Assembly: GCA_016292095.1 (NCBI GenBank)
Contig: JAEFAB010000017.1
Span: 1-33,421 of the forward strand
DNA from: Eubacterium sp.
GTDB taxonomy: Bacteria; Bacillota; Clostridia; Lachnospirales; Lachnospiraceae
Length of the DNA stretch: 33,421 nucleotides
Reading direction: 5' to 3'
The notes under the pieces are model-generated. The model was given only the letters and a program-made list of their open reading frames with translations, was not told where the DNA came from and made no database searches. Shown one piece after another: positions 7,862-14,994 of the stretch (within the stretch, counting starts at the first letter, position 1; each line of letters opens with the position of its first letter). The position numbers and the translations under genes are program-made.

Positions 7862-9046
7862 ATGAAATATATCAATGCAAAAAATTGTTTGCCAGAAGAA
7901 CTGCTGGAAGAAATCATGGAGTATGTGGAAGGGGCATACATTTATATTCCAAAAAAAGAAGAGAATAAAAAACAATGGGGTAATGAGACAGCTTTCCGAA
8001 GGGAAATGGAACTTAGAAATCAGAAGATTTATGAACATTTTCTAATCGGTATGCCATATGGAGAAATAGCGGAAATGTATCACTTGTCGGAAAAAAGTAT
8101 TCGTAGAATTGTTTTGGAGGAAAGGAAAAAATCAGAGATGGAAAAAATGCACGTAATTGAAATATTAAAGAACTATGGGATTGAGGGAGAGGTGAAGCAA
8201 ATCTATACCTCGGCCTGGGACATTGGTGGAGAATATGTGTTGAAAAAATATGATAATAAAAAAGAATTAATCAACAATGTTAAAATGTTGAAGGCTTTGG
8301 AGAAGGAGCAGGTTCCGGTGCCACAGATTGCAAAGACTGTTGATGAGAAGGATTATGTGGAGGAAAACCAGTATTGGCTGTTAACAACAAAACTAAAAGG
8401 AAGCAATATTGTTAATATGTCTCGTTGCAATGATGAGTGGTTTGTGCAGATGGGAAAGATTTTAGGAGAACTGCATCAGGCATTTGGGCGATGCGAAAAT
8501 GAAATTGAGTATTGGAACAACAGTTTGTTGGGAGAAATGGAAAGCTGGGTTAGTGATAATTTGAAAAAAAAGAAATTGGATTATCTGGAGCAAAAGGATG
8601 TGGATGAAGCAATCGAAGAACTGAGAACAATTGATGAAGAATTGCCGAGAAACCTGATTCACAGAGATGTGCATCTGGGGAATTTCCTGTTTAGTAATGG
8701 GGAATTTTCGGGATATGTTGATTTTGATTTAAGTCAGAAGAACATCAGAATTTTTGATCTGTGCTATTTCCTTTTGGGGCTGCTGTTAGAAGAGGAAGAA
8801 AATCAGATTAGTGAAGAACGTTGGTTTGAAATTGTACCGAAGGTTGTGAAGGGATATGATTCGGTAATGAAATTGTCTGAGGTGGAAAAAGAAAGTATTC
8901 CGGTGGTAATGAAAAACATTGAATTGCTTTTCGTGGCATATTTTATAGGGGAAGAGGACGAAGTGGCAGCAAGAGAATCAGCAAAGTTATTCTACTTTGT
9001 AAAAGACAATCAAGAAAGGATAAAAAATAATTTGACATTTGCTTAA
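7862..9046 (+). CDS. CD3324-type N-domain fused to APH-like kinase
   Basis: A 394-aa protein. The chosen ATG follows GGAGGT; the upstream in-frame ATG has no such site. Residues 1-85 resemble the small CD3324 family of Clostridia (NAKNCLPEELLEEI, YIYIPKK, then a helix-turn-helix: GEIAEMYHLSEKSIRRIV). The rest is an aminoglycoside/choline-kinase-like fold with the Brenner motif HRDVHLGN (His267, Asp269, Asn274) and the metal-binding VDFD (Asp287, Asp289). It could phosphorylate a small molecule such as an antibiotic, choline or a sugar, with a DNA-binding head; the substrate is unknown. It lies directly upstream of a cluster of acetyltransferases. A consensus promoter for the next transcript overlaps its stop codon. 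Confidence 0.8.
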   Translation: MKYINAKNCLPEELLEEIMEYVEGAYIYIPKKEENKKQWGNETAFRREMELRNQKIYEHFLIGMPYGEIAEMYHLSEKSIRRIVLEERKKSEMEKMHVIEILKNYGIEGEVKQIYTSAWDIGGEYVLKKYDNKKELINNVKMLKALEKEQVPVPQIAKTVDEKDYVEENQYWLLTTKLKGSNIVNMSRCNDEWFVQMGKILGELHQAFGRCENEIEYWNNSLLGEMESWVSDNLKKKKLDYLEQKDVDEAIEELRTIDEELPRNLIHRDVHLGNFLFSNGEFSGYVDFDLSQKNIRIFDLCYFLLGLLLEEEENQISEERWFEIVPKVVKGYDSVMKLSEVEKESIPVVMKNIELLFVAYFIGEEDEVAARESAKLFYFVKDNQERIKNNLTFA

Positions 9047-9082
9047 GAATGAGTATAATTAAACACAATTATAACGTTATAA
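9032..9082 (+). promoter_or_regulatory. Consensus promoter with palindromic operator
   Basis: TTGACA (9032-9037), a 16-bp spacer and TATAAT (9054-9059), both perfect hexamers, overlapping the stop of the previous gene. Just downstream, at about +4 to +17, lies the perfect 14-bp palindrome TTATAACGTTATAA (9069-9082), a likely repressor site. Confidence 0.75.
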
Positions 9083-9106
9083 GAATTTAGGAAAGGAATC
9101 AGAACA

Positions 9107-9229
9107 ATGCAGAACAGAACATCTTTTTCACAGCATTATAAATGGATGGTCTTGCCGGTGGTCTACGTCGACTGCGGGTCTATTGCTGATGTGAAAAGAT
9201 ACTGTATTGGAGAATATTCCGGTTCTTAA
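9107..9229 (+). CDS. 40-aa small protein or leader peptide
   Basis: An ATG preceded by GGAAAGGA opens a 40-codon frame (starting MQNRTSFSQHYKWMVLP and ending CIGEYSGS). It directly follows a perfect promoter and is followed by an intrinsic terminator and then the acetyltransferase genes. That arrangement is typical of leader-peptide attenuators. I do not recognise the sequence. It may be a regulatory uORF, a small protein, or a remnant. Confidence 0.5.
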   Translation: MQNRTSFSQHYKWMVLPVVYVDCGSIADVKRYCIGEYSGS

Positions 9230-9256
9230 AATAGATAGATAATACAAGTGTCAGAT

Positions 9257-9294
9257 ACCATCAAGCAATAGCAATATTGTTTGGTGGTTTTTTT
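9257..9294 (+). terminator. Terminator/attenuator before the acetyltransferase genes
   Basis: ACCATCAAGCAAT (9257-9269) pairs with ATTGTTTGGTGGT (9276-9288) as a 13-bp stem with two G-U pairs, followed by seven T. It sits 22 bp before the acetyltransferase ATG and after the 40-codon ORF, so readthrough may be controlled. Confidence 0.8.
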
Positions 9295-9315
9295 GTATAC
9301 ATGAAAGGAGAGCTT

Positions 9316-10290
9316 ATGGAAATTCGATTGGCAACAATGGAAGATGCGAAAAGAATTTATGAGATTGTTCAGGAAACTATTCGGACAATTTATCCGAGAT
9401 ATTATTTGCCCCAGATTGTTGATGGGTTTTCTAAATTTCACAATCAGGATGTAATCAATCAGGATATTGCGAATGGAGATTCCTACGTTCTTTTGGAAAA
9501 CGGAAAAATCGTTGGGACAGGAACGAAGAATGAAAATCATATCGTGAGAGTTTACGTTCTTCCGGAATGTCAGGGAAAAGGTTATGGAACCTTCATTATG
9601 AATCAGTTGGAACAGGAAATTGGAAAAAAATATAAAACAGCAGAACTGGATGCATCCTTGCCGGCATGTCGATTGTATTACAAACTTGGTTATCAAACAA
9701 AAGACCACGGTGAATGGGAGTGTGCAAAAGGGGTGACACAGATTTATGAGATTATGGAAAAGGATTTGGCGAAGAACGGTACCCGCAACAAACTTCGACT
9801 TCGCCCTTATAAATCTGATGATGCAAAGGTAATCACTACCTGGATTCACAGCGAGGAAGACCAAAGAAAGTGGAGCGCTGATCGATATGAACAGTACCCA
9901 ATCACTCCGGAGGATATGCAGGAACAGTATCGTTCTGTGTTGAGTGCAGATGATTTCTTCCCAATGACAGCACTGGATGGAGACAAAATCGTAGGTCATC
10001 TGATTTTACGTTATCCCGATGGAGACAAGGACACGATTCGTTTTGGATTTGTCATTGTGGATGATACAATAAGAGGTAAAGGATATGGAAAAGAAATGCT
10101 TCAGTTGGCAATACAGTATGCGTTTGAAATATTGAAGGCAAAAAAGATTACCTTGGGCGTGTTTGAGAACAACCCGGAGGCTTATTATTGCTATAAGGCT
10201 GTGGGCTTTGAGGAAAACGAAGAGATACTTTACTTTGAATGCATGGGCGAGCAATGGAAATGTATTGAAATGGAAATAGGGAGGAATTGA
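9316..10290 (+). CDS. Tandem two-domain GNAT acetyltransferase
   Basis: A 324-aa protein with two GNAT domains in one chain, each with its own acetyl-CoA pyrophosphate loop: QGKGYG in the first (about 1-155) and RGKGYG in the second (about 160-324). The first ends with the LYYKLGY segment and the second with YYCYKAVGF, both typical of GNAT motif B. The chosen ATG follows AAAGGAG with 6-nt spacing; the longer open frame begins inside the terminator and is unlikely. Substrates are unknown; GNATs of this sort modify amines of antibiotics, polyamines, amino acids or proteins. It is the first gene after the attenuator-like leader, and the next acetyltransferase starts after one intervening base. 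Confidence 0.9.
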   Translation: MEIRLATMEDAKRIYEIVQETIRTIYPRYYLPQIVDGFSKFHNQDVINQDIANGDSYVLLENGKIVGTGTKNENHIVRVYVLPECQGKGYGTFIMNQLEQEIGKKYKTAELDASLPACRLYYKLGYQTKDHGEWECAKGVTQIYEIMEKDLAKNGTRNKLRLRPYKSDDAKVITTWIHSEEDQRKWSADRYEQYPITPEDMQEQYRSVLSADDFFPMTALDGDKIVGHLILRYPDGDKDTIRFGFVIVDDTIRGKGYGKEMLQLAIQYAFEILKAKKITLGVFENNPEAYYCYKAVGFEENEEILYFECMGEQWKCIEMEIGRN

Positions 10291-10291
10291 A

Positions 10292-10849
10292 ATGAATCAT
10301 CAGGGAACAAAAAAGTTAGAAACGAAGCGGCTAATTCTTAGAAAGTTTACGCTGGAAGATGCAGAGAGGATGTACAACAACTGGGCATCGGAAGATGTGG
10401 TAACTCGTTATTTGCCCTGGCCTACACACGAGAGCCCGGAATTTACGAAAGGATTGTTGACTGATTGGACTGCACAATATGAACGACCGGATTATTATAA
10501 CTGGGTAATTGAACTCAAAGAAACAGGAGAGATTGTTGGGAATATTTCCGTTGTTCAAATCAAGGAATATATTTTGTGCGCAGAGATTGGATACTGCATG
10601 GGCTCCAAATGGTGGGGCAATGGAATTATGCCGGAAGCCGGAAAGGCGGTAATCAAATATTTGTTTGAGGAAATTGGATTTAACAGAATTCAGGCACAGC
10701 ATCAGGTGAACAATCAAAAATCAGGGAAAGCAATGCAGAAAATGGGAATGACCTATGAGGGCACCAGAAGGCAAGCCGGATGGAGCAAGCAGGGGATTAC
10801 AGATATTGTGGAATATAGCATATTAAAGGAGGACTATGATGGAAAATGA
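10292..10849 (+). CDS. RimJ/RimL-like GNAT acetyltransferase
   Basis: A 185-aa acetyltransferase of the RimJ/RimL-like group: the N-terminus LETKRLILRKFTLEDAERMY, the central IELKETGEIVGNISV and the acetyl-CoA segment WWGNGIMPEA are characteristic. Family members acetylate N-termini of ribosomal proteins or small amines; which applies here is not visible. It starts after a GAGGAA site, one base after the tandem GNAT stop, and its end overlaps the methyltransferase start by 14 bp, so translation is probably coupled. Confidence 0.9.
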   Translation: MNHQGTKKLETKRLILRKFTLEDAERMYNNWASEDVVTRYLPWPTHESPEFTKGLLTDWTAQYERPDYYNWVIELKETGEIVGNISVVQIKEYILCAEIGYCMGSKWWGNGIMPEAGKAVIKYLFEEIGFNRIQAQHQVNNQKSGKAMQKMGMTYEGTRRQAGWSKQGITDIVEYSILKEDYDGK

Positions 10850-11630
10850 TATACTTGTCAATTTTTACGAGAATCACTGCGATGAAGAGGAAAGACTTTT
10901 AAGCAGAGAAGGAAATGTGGAGTTTGTGACCACAATGAAGTACATTAAAGAATACTTAGGTGATAACAAAGATGCAAAAATTCTGGAATTAGGAGCGGCC
11001 ACAGGGCGGTACAGCATTGCCCTGGCAGATATGGGATATCAGGTGACCGCTGTGGAACTGGTGGAACATAATCTGAAAGTATTGAAGTCAAAAATCAAAC
11101 CGGAACATCGCATTGTAGCAGAACAGGGAAATGCCATGGATTTATCCCGATATGAAGATGAGTCCTTTGACATGACGCTGGTGCTTGGCCCAATGTATCA
11201 CTTATATAACCTTGAGGATAAGAAAAAGGTTATGGAAGAGGCAGTTCGTGTAACGAAAAAGGGCGGTGTCATTATGGTGGCATACTGCATGAACGAAGCA
11301 GTGATGATTCATTATATGTTCGGGAAAAAACTGATTACAGGCTATATGGAAAATGACATGTTTGAAGAGGGGTTCAAATGTAAATCCAAGCCGGAGGAAA
11401 TAATAGATATTGTTAGAATTGAAGATATCAATCAAGTCAATGAAGGATTCCCGGTAAAAAGAGATAAGATTATTGCTACAGACGGAGCGGCAAGATATTT
11501 GAGACATGAGATGCCGGAGTTTACAGAGGAAGAATATCGGTTATTTATCGAGTATCATCTGGCAACCTGTGAACGTTATGAACTACTTGGGGCATCGGAT
11601 CATGTACTGGATATTTTAAGGAAAGAGTAA
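10836..11630 (+). CDS. SAM-dependent class I methyltransferase
   Basis: A 264-aa class I methyltransferase. Motif I is ILELGAATGRYS (about residues 48-59), followed by the acidic strand end VTAVEL, and VLGPMYHLYN corresponds to motif IV. It belongs to the broad UbiE/Methyltransf_11-like group, which methylates small molecules; the substrate is unknown. Two adjacent ATGs follow AAAGGAGG; the first is taken. It overlaps the preceding acetyltransferase by 14 bp and is followed 20 bp later by another acetyltransferase, which supports one operon. Confidence 0.88.
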   Translation: MMENDILVNFYENHCDEEERLLSREGNVEFVTTMKYIKEYLGDNKDAKILELGAATGRYSIALADMGYQVTAVELVEHNLKVLKSKIKPEHRIVAEQGNAMDLSRYEDESFDMTLVLGPMYHLYNLEDKKKVMEEAVRVTKKGGVIMVAYCMNEAVMIHYMFGKKLITGYMENDMFEEGFKCKSKPEEIIDIVRIEDINQVNEGFPVKRDKIIATDGAARYLRHEMPEFTEEEYRLFIEYHLATCERYELLGASDHVLDILRKE

Positions 11631-11650
11631 GTCTTGAAAGGAGAACACAA

Positions 11651-12169
11651 TTGAACATTGAATTGGTAAAGCTCACCCCAAAATATAAAAAGCAATTCTT
11701 TGAAATGATGGACGAATGGTCAAATGCAGGAGAAAAAATTATACCTTACGCCATTAGAAAGAATGACTACCATAATTTTGAAGAGTACATAGCAAATTTA
11801 GAGATTCCTGAAAATGACAGAGGACTTGTGCCGGATTCGACATTCTTTTGTTTGGATACGGATAGAGATATCTTGGTGGGGGCAATTAATATCCGTCATT
11901 ATTTGAATGAGGAACTTTTATTGAATGGCGGACACATCGGAGATGGAATCAGACCCAGTGAGCGAAGAAAAGGGTATGGGACGGCAATGATTGGTCTGGC
12001 ATTGAAGGAATGTGAAAAACTTGGAATTGATAGGGTATTAATGGTTTGTGATAAAGAGAATATTGGATCGGCAAAATCCATTATCAATAATGGGGGTGTG
12101 CTGGAAAACGAAATCCTCGTAGATGGCGTGGTGGAGCAAAGATATTGGATTAGGACAGGTCTTTCTTAA
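11651..12169 (+). CDS. GNAT acetyltransferase with TTG start
   Basis: A 172-aa acetyltransferase of the COG3981-like group. It has the acetyl-CoA loop RRKGYGTAMIG and the segment VCDKENIGSAKSIINNGG. The start is TTG, chosen because AAAGGAG lies about 7 nt upstream and no in-frame ATG precedes the conserved N-terminus. It ends inside an intrinsic terminator, making it the last gene of the acetyltransferase/methyltransferase operon. Confidence 0.88.
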   Translation: MNIELVKLTPKYKKQFFEMMDEWSNAGEKIIPYAIRKNDYHNFEEYIANLEIPENDRGLVPDSTFFCLDTDRDILVGAINIRHYLNEELLLNGGHIGDGIRPSERRKGYGTAMIGLALKECEKLGIDRVLMVCDKENIGSAKSIINNGGVLENEILVDGVVEQRYWIRTGLS

Positions 12170-12181
12170 AGGCCTGTTTTT
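12155..12181 (+). terminator. Terminator of the acetyltransferase operon
   Basis: ACAGGTCTT pairs with AAGGCCTGT (one G-U pair) and is followed by a T run. The stop codon of the upstream gene lies in the hairpin. Confidence 0.75.
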
Positions 12182-12213
12182 TGATAGACTAAATGCAGCA
12201 GGAGGAGATTGAA

Positions 12214-13038
12214 ATGCCGAATATTATAGAGATAACAGATTTTAATGCACTGGAGCTGGACGTGTATGCCAGACTTTCGGAGAATCAGCTTTTGAATCAC
12301 CACGAACCGGAGAAGGGATTGTTCATTGCGGAAAGTCCCAAAGTGGTAGAGCGTGCATTGGATGCCGGATACGAGCCGGTGTCAGTGCTGGTTGAGAAAA
12401 AGCATATTGAAGGCGAGGCGAAAGAGGTACTCCGGAGAGTGGGAGACGTGCCGGTTTTTACGGCAGAGTTTGAGGTGCTGACTAAACTTACCGGATTTAA
12501 ACTGACCCGAGGCGTGCTTTGTGCCATGCGAAGAAAACCGCTTCCTACCATGCAGGAAATCTGTAAGGGGGCAAGAAGAATTGCCGTGCTGGAACGGGTG
12601 ATGAATCCCACCAACCTGGGGGCAATCTTTCGTTCGGCAGCAGCCCTTAATATGGATGCTGTTTTGTTGACACCGGAATGTACCAATCCATTGTATCGTC
12701 GAGCAATCCGGGTAAGCATGGGAACGGTATTCCAGATTCCATGGACCATTATGACAGAAGAACAATCCCAGTGGCCGGAACCAATGATGGATGAAATCAA
12801 GAAACAGGGATTCAAGACCGTGGCCATGGCCCTTCGAAAAGATACCATTGAGATGGATGATCCAAGATTAAAAGAGGAAGAAAAACTGGCGATTATCCTT
12901 GGAACGGAAGGAGACGGATTGATGGAGGAAACCATTGACGGATGTGATTATACCGTGAAAATTCCAATGAGCCATGGAGTGGATTCACTGAATGTGGCGG
13001 CAGCAAGTGCCATTGCTTTCTGGGAGCTTGGAAAGTAG
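12214..13038 (+). CDS. SpoU/TrmH-family RNA 2'-O-methyltransferase
   Basis: A 274-aa SPOUT methyltransferase that would methylate a ribose 2'-OH in rRNA or tRNA. The three SpoU motifs are clear: NPTNLGAIFRSAAAL (motif 1), LAIILGTEGDGL (motif 2) and IPMSHGVDSLNVAAASAI (motif 3), all in the C-terminal half. The N-terminal part is a substrate-binding extension of the RlmB/TsnR type. The ATG with AGGAGGA about 8 nt upstream is preferred over the in-frame ATG at 12193. It follows a terminator and so is probably transcribed separately. The exact RNA target cannot be told. Confidence 0.92.
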   Translation: MPNIIEITDFNALELDVYARLSENQLLNHHEPEKGLFIAESPKVVERALDAGYEPVSVLVEKKHIEGEAKEVLRRVGDVPVFTAEFEVLTKLTGFKLTRGVLCAMRRKPLPTMQEICKGARRIAVLERVMNPTNLGAIFRSAAALNMDAVLLTPECTNPLYRRAIRVSMGTVFQIPWTIMTEEQSQWPEPMMDEIKKQGFKTVAMALRKDTIEMDDPRLKEEEKLAIILGTEGDGLMEETIDGCDYTVKIPMSHGVDSLNVAAASAIAFWELGK

Positions 13039-13043
13039 TTTTT

Positions 13044-13117
13044 ACCTGTTACCTGCAAAAAATTACCTGTTACCGAAAAGCTATTTACAGCGAAAAAGAG
13101 GCTGTCTATAATGACAG
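13044..13117 (+). promoter_or_regulatory. LytTR-type operator and promoter
   Basis: Two identical 10-mers ACCTGTTACC lie at 13044-13053 and 13065-13074, 21 bp apart (two helical turns), the geometry bound by LytTR dimers. Ten bases further is TTTACA (13084-13089), a 17-bp spacer and TATAAT (13107-13112). The -10 is framed by the inverted repeat CTGTC/GACAG (13102-13117), a possible second operator. The first gene downstream encodes a LytTR protein, so autoregulation is likely. Confidence 0.8.
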
Positions 13118-13133
13118 ACATAAGGAGCCAATT

Positions 13134-13589
13134 ATGAGAATCACAGTAGAACTGGATGAAAACTGCATAGAGGAAGAAGTGGTAATCAGATGTAAAGAGT
13201 TGAACGAGACTGTCTCGCAGATTCAGAAGTCTATTACGGATATTGCCAGTCAGGATACAAAGATCACCTTGTATCGAGATAAGACGGAGTACTATATTCC
13301 GCTGAAAGATATTTTGTTCTTTGAATCCGATGGAAATATCATCTGTGCCCATACAGTGGAAAAGACTTTCATCACAAAGTACAAGCTGTATGAATTGGAA
13401 AAAATGTTGCCATGGTATTTTACAAGAATTTCAAAGTCAGCGATTTTGAATATCAATAAAGTATATGCCATTACAAAAAACATTACCGCATCCAGTACTG
13501 TTGAGTTTTATGGAACCACAAAAATGGTTTATGTTTCCAGAGCATTTTACAAAGCTTTAATGAGTAAGATGGATGATTTAAAAAAGTAG
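13134..13589 (+). CDS. LytTR DNA-binding transcriptional regulator
   Basis: A 151-aa protein with a short N-terminal region (about 1-35) and a C-terminal LytTR domain (about 40-147). Typical segments are YYIPLKDILFFESDGN, the helix YELEKMLPWYFTRISKSAILNINKV and the final VSRAFYKALMSKMD. There is no receiver domain, so it is a stand-alone LytTR regulator of the kind usually paired with a small membrane protein; here the partner is the LiaF-like protein 24 bp downstream. The ATG follows AAGGAG at 8 nt. Its own promoter carries paired sites suited to LytTR binding. Confidence 0.93.
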   Translation: MRITVELDENCIEEEVVIRCKELNETVSQIQKSITDIASQDTKITLYRDKTEYYIPLKDILFFESDGNIICAHTVEKTFITKYKLYELEKMLPWYFTRISKSAILNINKVYAITKNITASSTVEFYGTTKMVYVSRAFYKALMSKMDDLKK

Positions 13590-13613
13590 GAAACATGGAA
13601 TAGGAGGATTATT

Positions 13614-14381
13614 ATGAAAAAGAGTATACAATGGGGATTGCTTTGTATCGGTATTGCAGCATTGATTATTGCAAGTTCACTGAATCTGTTACATGGTTTT
13701 GGATTCTGGACAATTTTTCTGACTGCTGTATTTGTATGTTCCCTGATTGACGGATTACTTGAATTTAGTGTGGCCAATATTATTTTCTCATCTGCATTTT
13801 TGTACATTATATGGGATAAGCCGATGGGATGGCCGGAAATTCCGGCAGTGAATCTGTTGATTGCAGCATTGTTTGCAACAATCGGATTTGATATGCTTTT
13901 CAAAAGATATCGCATTCGAAGATTTAAAGAAAAACATGTCAACGAATTCAAAAAGCATGTGGATATTTTTGAAAAAGACGTAGAACGATTTGGAGAAAAT
14001 TTTGAAAAAAAGTTTGATAGAACACCGAGCGGAATCGAATATGATGCCGGTGAAAACATCTACTGTAAATCAAAGTTCGGAGGAATGAAGAAATATGTTA
14101 CCTCCCAGAATTTAAAAAGTATTGTGATTGACGTATCTTTTGGTGCGGCAGAAATCTATCTGGATCAGGCCAATGCACCTTCGGGGGAAGTGGATATGGA
14201 AATTGACGTATCCTTTGGAGCTGTGAAGCTGTATCTTCCAAAAAACTGGTCTTTTGAAAACAACTTCAAAAGCATGGCAGGAGCTGTCTCTGAAAAAGGA
14301 GAACATGCACAAGAGGGTATTGTAAGAGTCAAAGGTTCCGGAGATATTGATGCAAGTGCTGTTGAAATCAGATATATTTAA
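13614..14381 (+). CDS. LiaF-like membrane protein
   Basis: A 255-aa protein with about four membrane segments in residues 1-100, a charged helical linker (about 100-135) and a C-terminal LiaF-like beta-helix domain with repeated VIDVSFGAAEIYL and EIDVSFGAVKLYL strands. In Bacillus, LiaF inhibits the LiaS kinase of the cell-envelope stress response. No kinase is next to it here; the partner is a LytTR regulator, so the membrane protein may directly control it (inference). The ATG follows TAGGAGG. A bidirectional terminator follows. Confidence 0.88.
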   Translation: MKKSIQWGLLCIGIAALIIASSLNLLHGFGFWTIFLTAVFVCSLIDGLLEFSVANIIFSSAFLYIIWDKPMGWPEIPAVNLLIAALFATIGFDMLFKRYRIRRFKEKHVNEFKKHVDIFEKDVERFGENFEKKFDRTPSGIEYDAGENIYCKSKFGGMKKYVTSQNLKSIVIDVSFGAAEIYLDQANAPSGEVDMEIDVSFGAVKLYLPKNWSFENNFKSMAGAVSEKGEHAQEGIVRVKGSGDIDASAVEIRYI

Positions 14382-14389
14382 AAAGAAAG

Positions 14390-14423
14390 AAGGCGGTGTT
14401 CCGATTGGGAACGCCGCCTTTTA
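14390..14423. terminator. Bidirectional terminator
   Basis: AAGGCGGTGTTCC (14390-14402) pairs with GGAACGCCGCCTT (14408-14420) with one G-U pair. T runs follow on the plus strand and A-rich DNA precedes. It separates the LiaF-like gene from the convergent lipoprotein gene. Confidence 0.85.
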
Positions 14424-14439
14424 CAGTTATAATAATCGA

Positions 14440-14808
14440 TTATTTCTTTTCGAATACCATTTCTGCTCCTTCAATAGTAAGTGTAATCTTGCCGTCTTTG
14501 ATAGTTCCTTTTACATCTTCCTTGTCAGCTGTAATAGTAATCTTATCTCCGTCAACAGAATACTTTCCGTCTGTGTTGTCATCATCAAATGAGATTGTAC
14601 ACTTATCATCTTTCTTTAATTCGATGTATGGAAGGCTTGAATCGTCAGGGAATGCTGTTTTCCAAAGTTCATCGCCCTTCTTGAGTTCGATGTCATCAGA
14701 CTTAACAGCAGTAACTTTGTATGTTCCTGAGTAATCCTTTCCACCACCACAAGCTGTTAATGATAATACCATCACTAATGATAATACTAATGCTAATAAT
14801 TTCTTCAT
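14440..14808 (-). CDS. Small secreted lipoprotein
   Basis: A 122-aa lipoprotein with a signal peptide and lipobox LTAC (Cys20), then GGG and a small beta-rich domain of about 100 residues with many Asp and Lys. The KITLTIEGAEMVFEK strand end is like short lipoproteins common in Clostridia; function unknown. The start follows a strong AGGAGGT. A minus-strand promoter lies upstream, and the gene is divergent from the second protease. Confidence 0.88.
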   Translation of the reverse strand: MKKLLALVLSLVMVLSLTACGGGKDYSGTYKVTAVKSDDIELKKGDELWKTAFPDDSSLPYIELKKDDKCTISFDDDNTDGKYSVDGDKITITADKEDVKGTIKDGKITLTIEGAEMVFEKK

Positions 14809-14837
14809 TTTGAAACCTCCTTTTTTTTTATAGTGAA

Positions 14838-14866
14838 ACTATAACATAGGTTTAAAAATATATCAA
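14838..14866 (-). promoter_or_regulatory. Promoter of the lipoprotein gene
   Basis: Reading the minus strand: TTGATA (14866-14861), a 17-bp spacer, and TATAGT (14843-14838). Five of six matches in each hexamer. Confidence 0.7.
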
Positions 14867-14928
14867 ATAAGGTGGAAATGTGTGGAAAATAAGGTTTTGT
14901 AATAGTGGATTTTTTTCTTGTATTTTTG

Positions 14929-14957
14929 TTGATTGAAAGATTTTTAAATGGTAAAAT
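14929..14957 (+). promoter_or_regulatory. Promoter of subtilase 2
   Basis: TTGATT (14929-14934), a 17-bp spacer and TAAAAT (14952-14957), putting the start about 31 bp before the ATG. Divergent to the lipoprotein promoter, with 62 bp between the two -35 boxes. Confidence 0.65.
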
Positions 14958-14994
14958 CTTTACGTATGCGCAAAAAATTGAAAGGAAATGGGAT

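Noticed and set aside
9277-9315. Upstream start of the tandem GNAT gene
   Set aside because: It falls inside the terminator hairpin; the ATG at 9316 has AAAGGAG at 6 nt and begins the conserved domain.
12297-12935. Long minus-strand ORF opposite the RNA methyltransferase
   Set aside because: It is antisense to a gene with all three SpoU motifs and has no recognisable domain or ribosome binding site.
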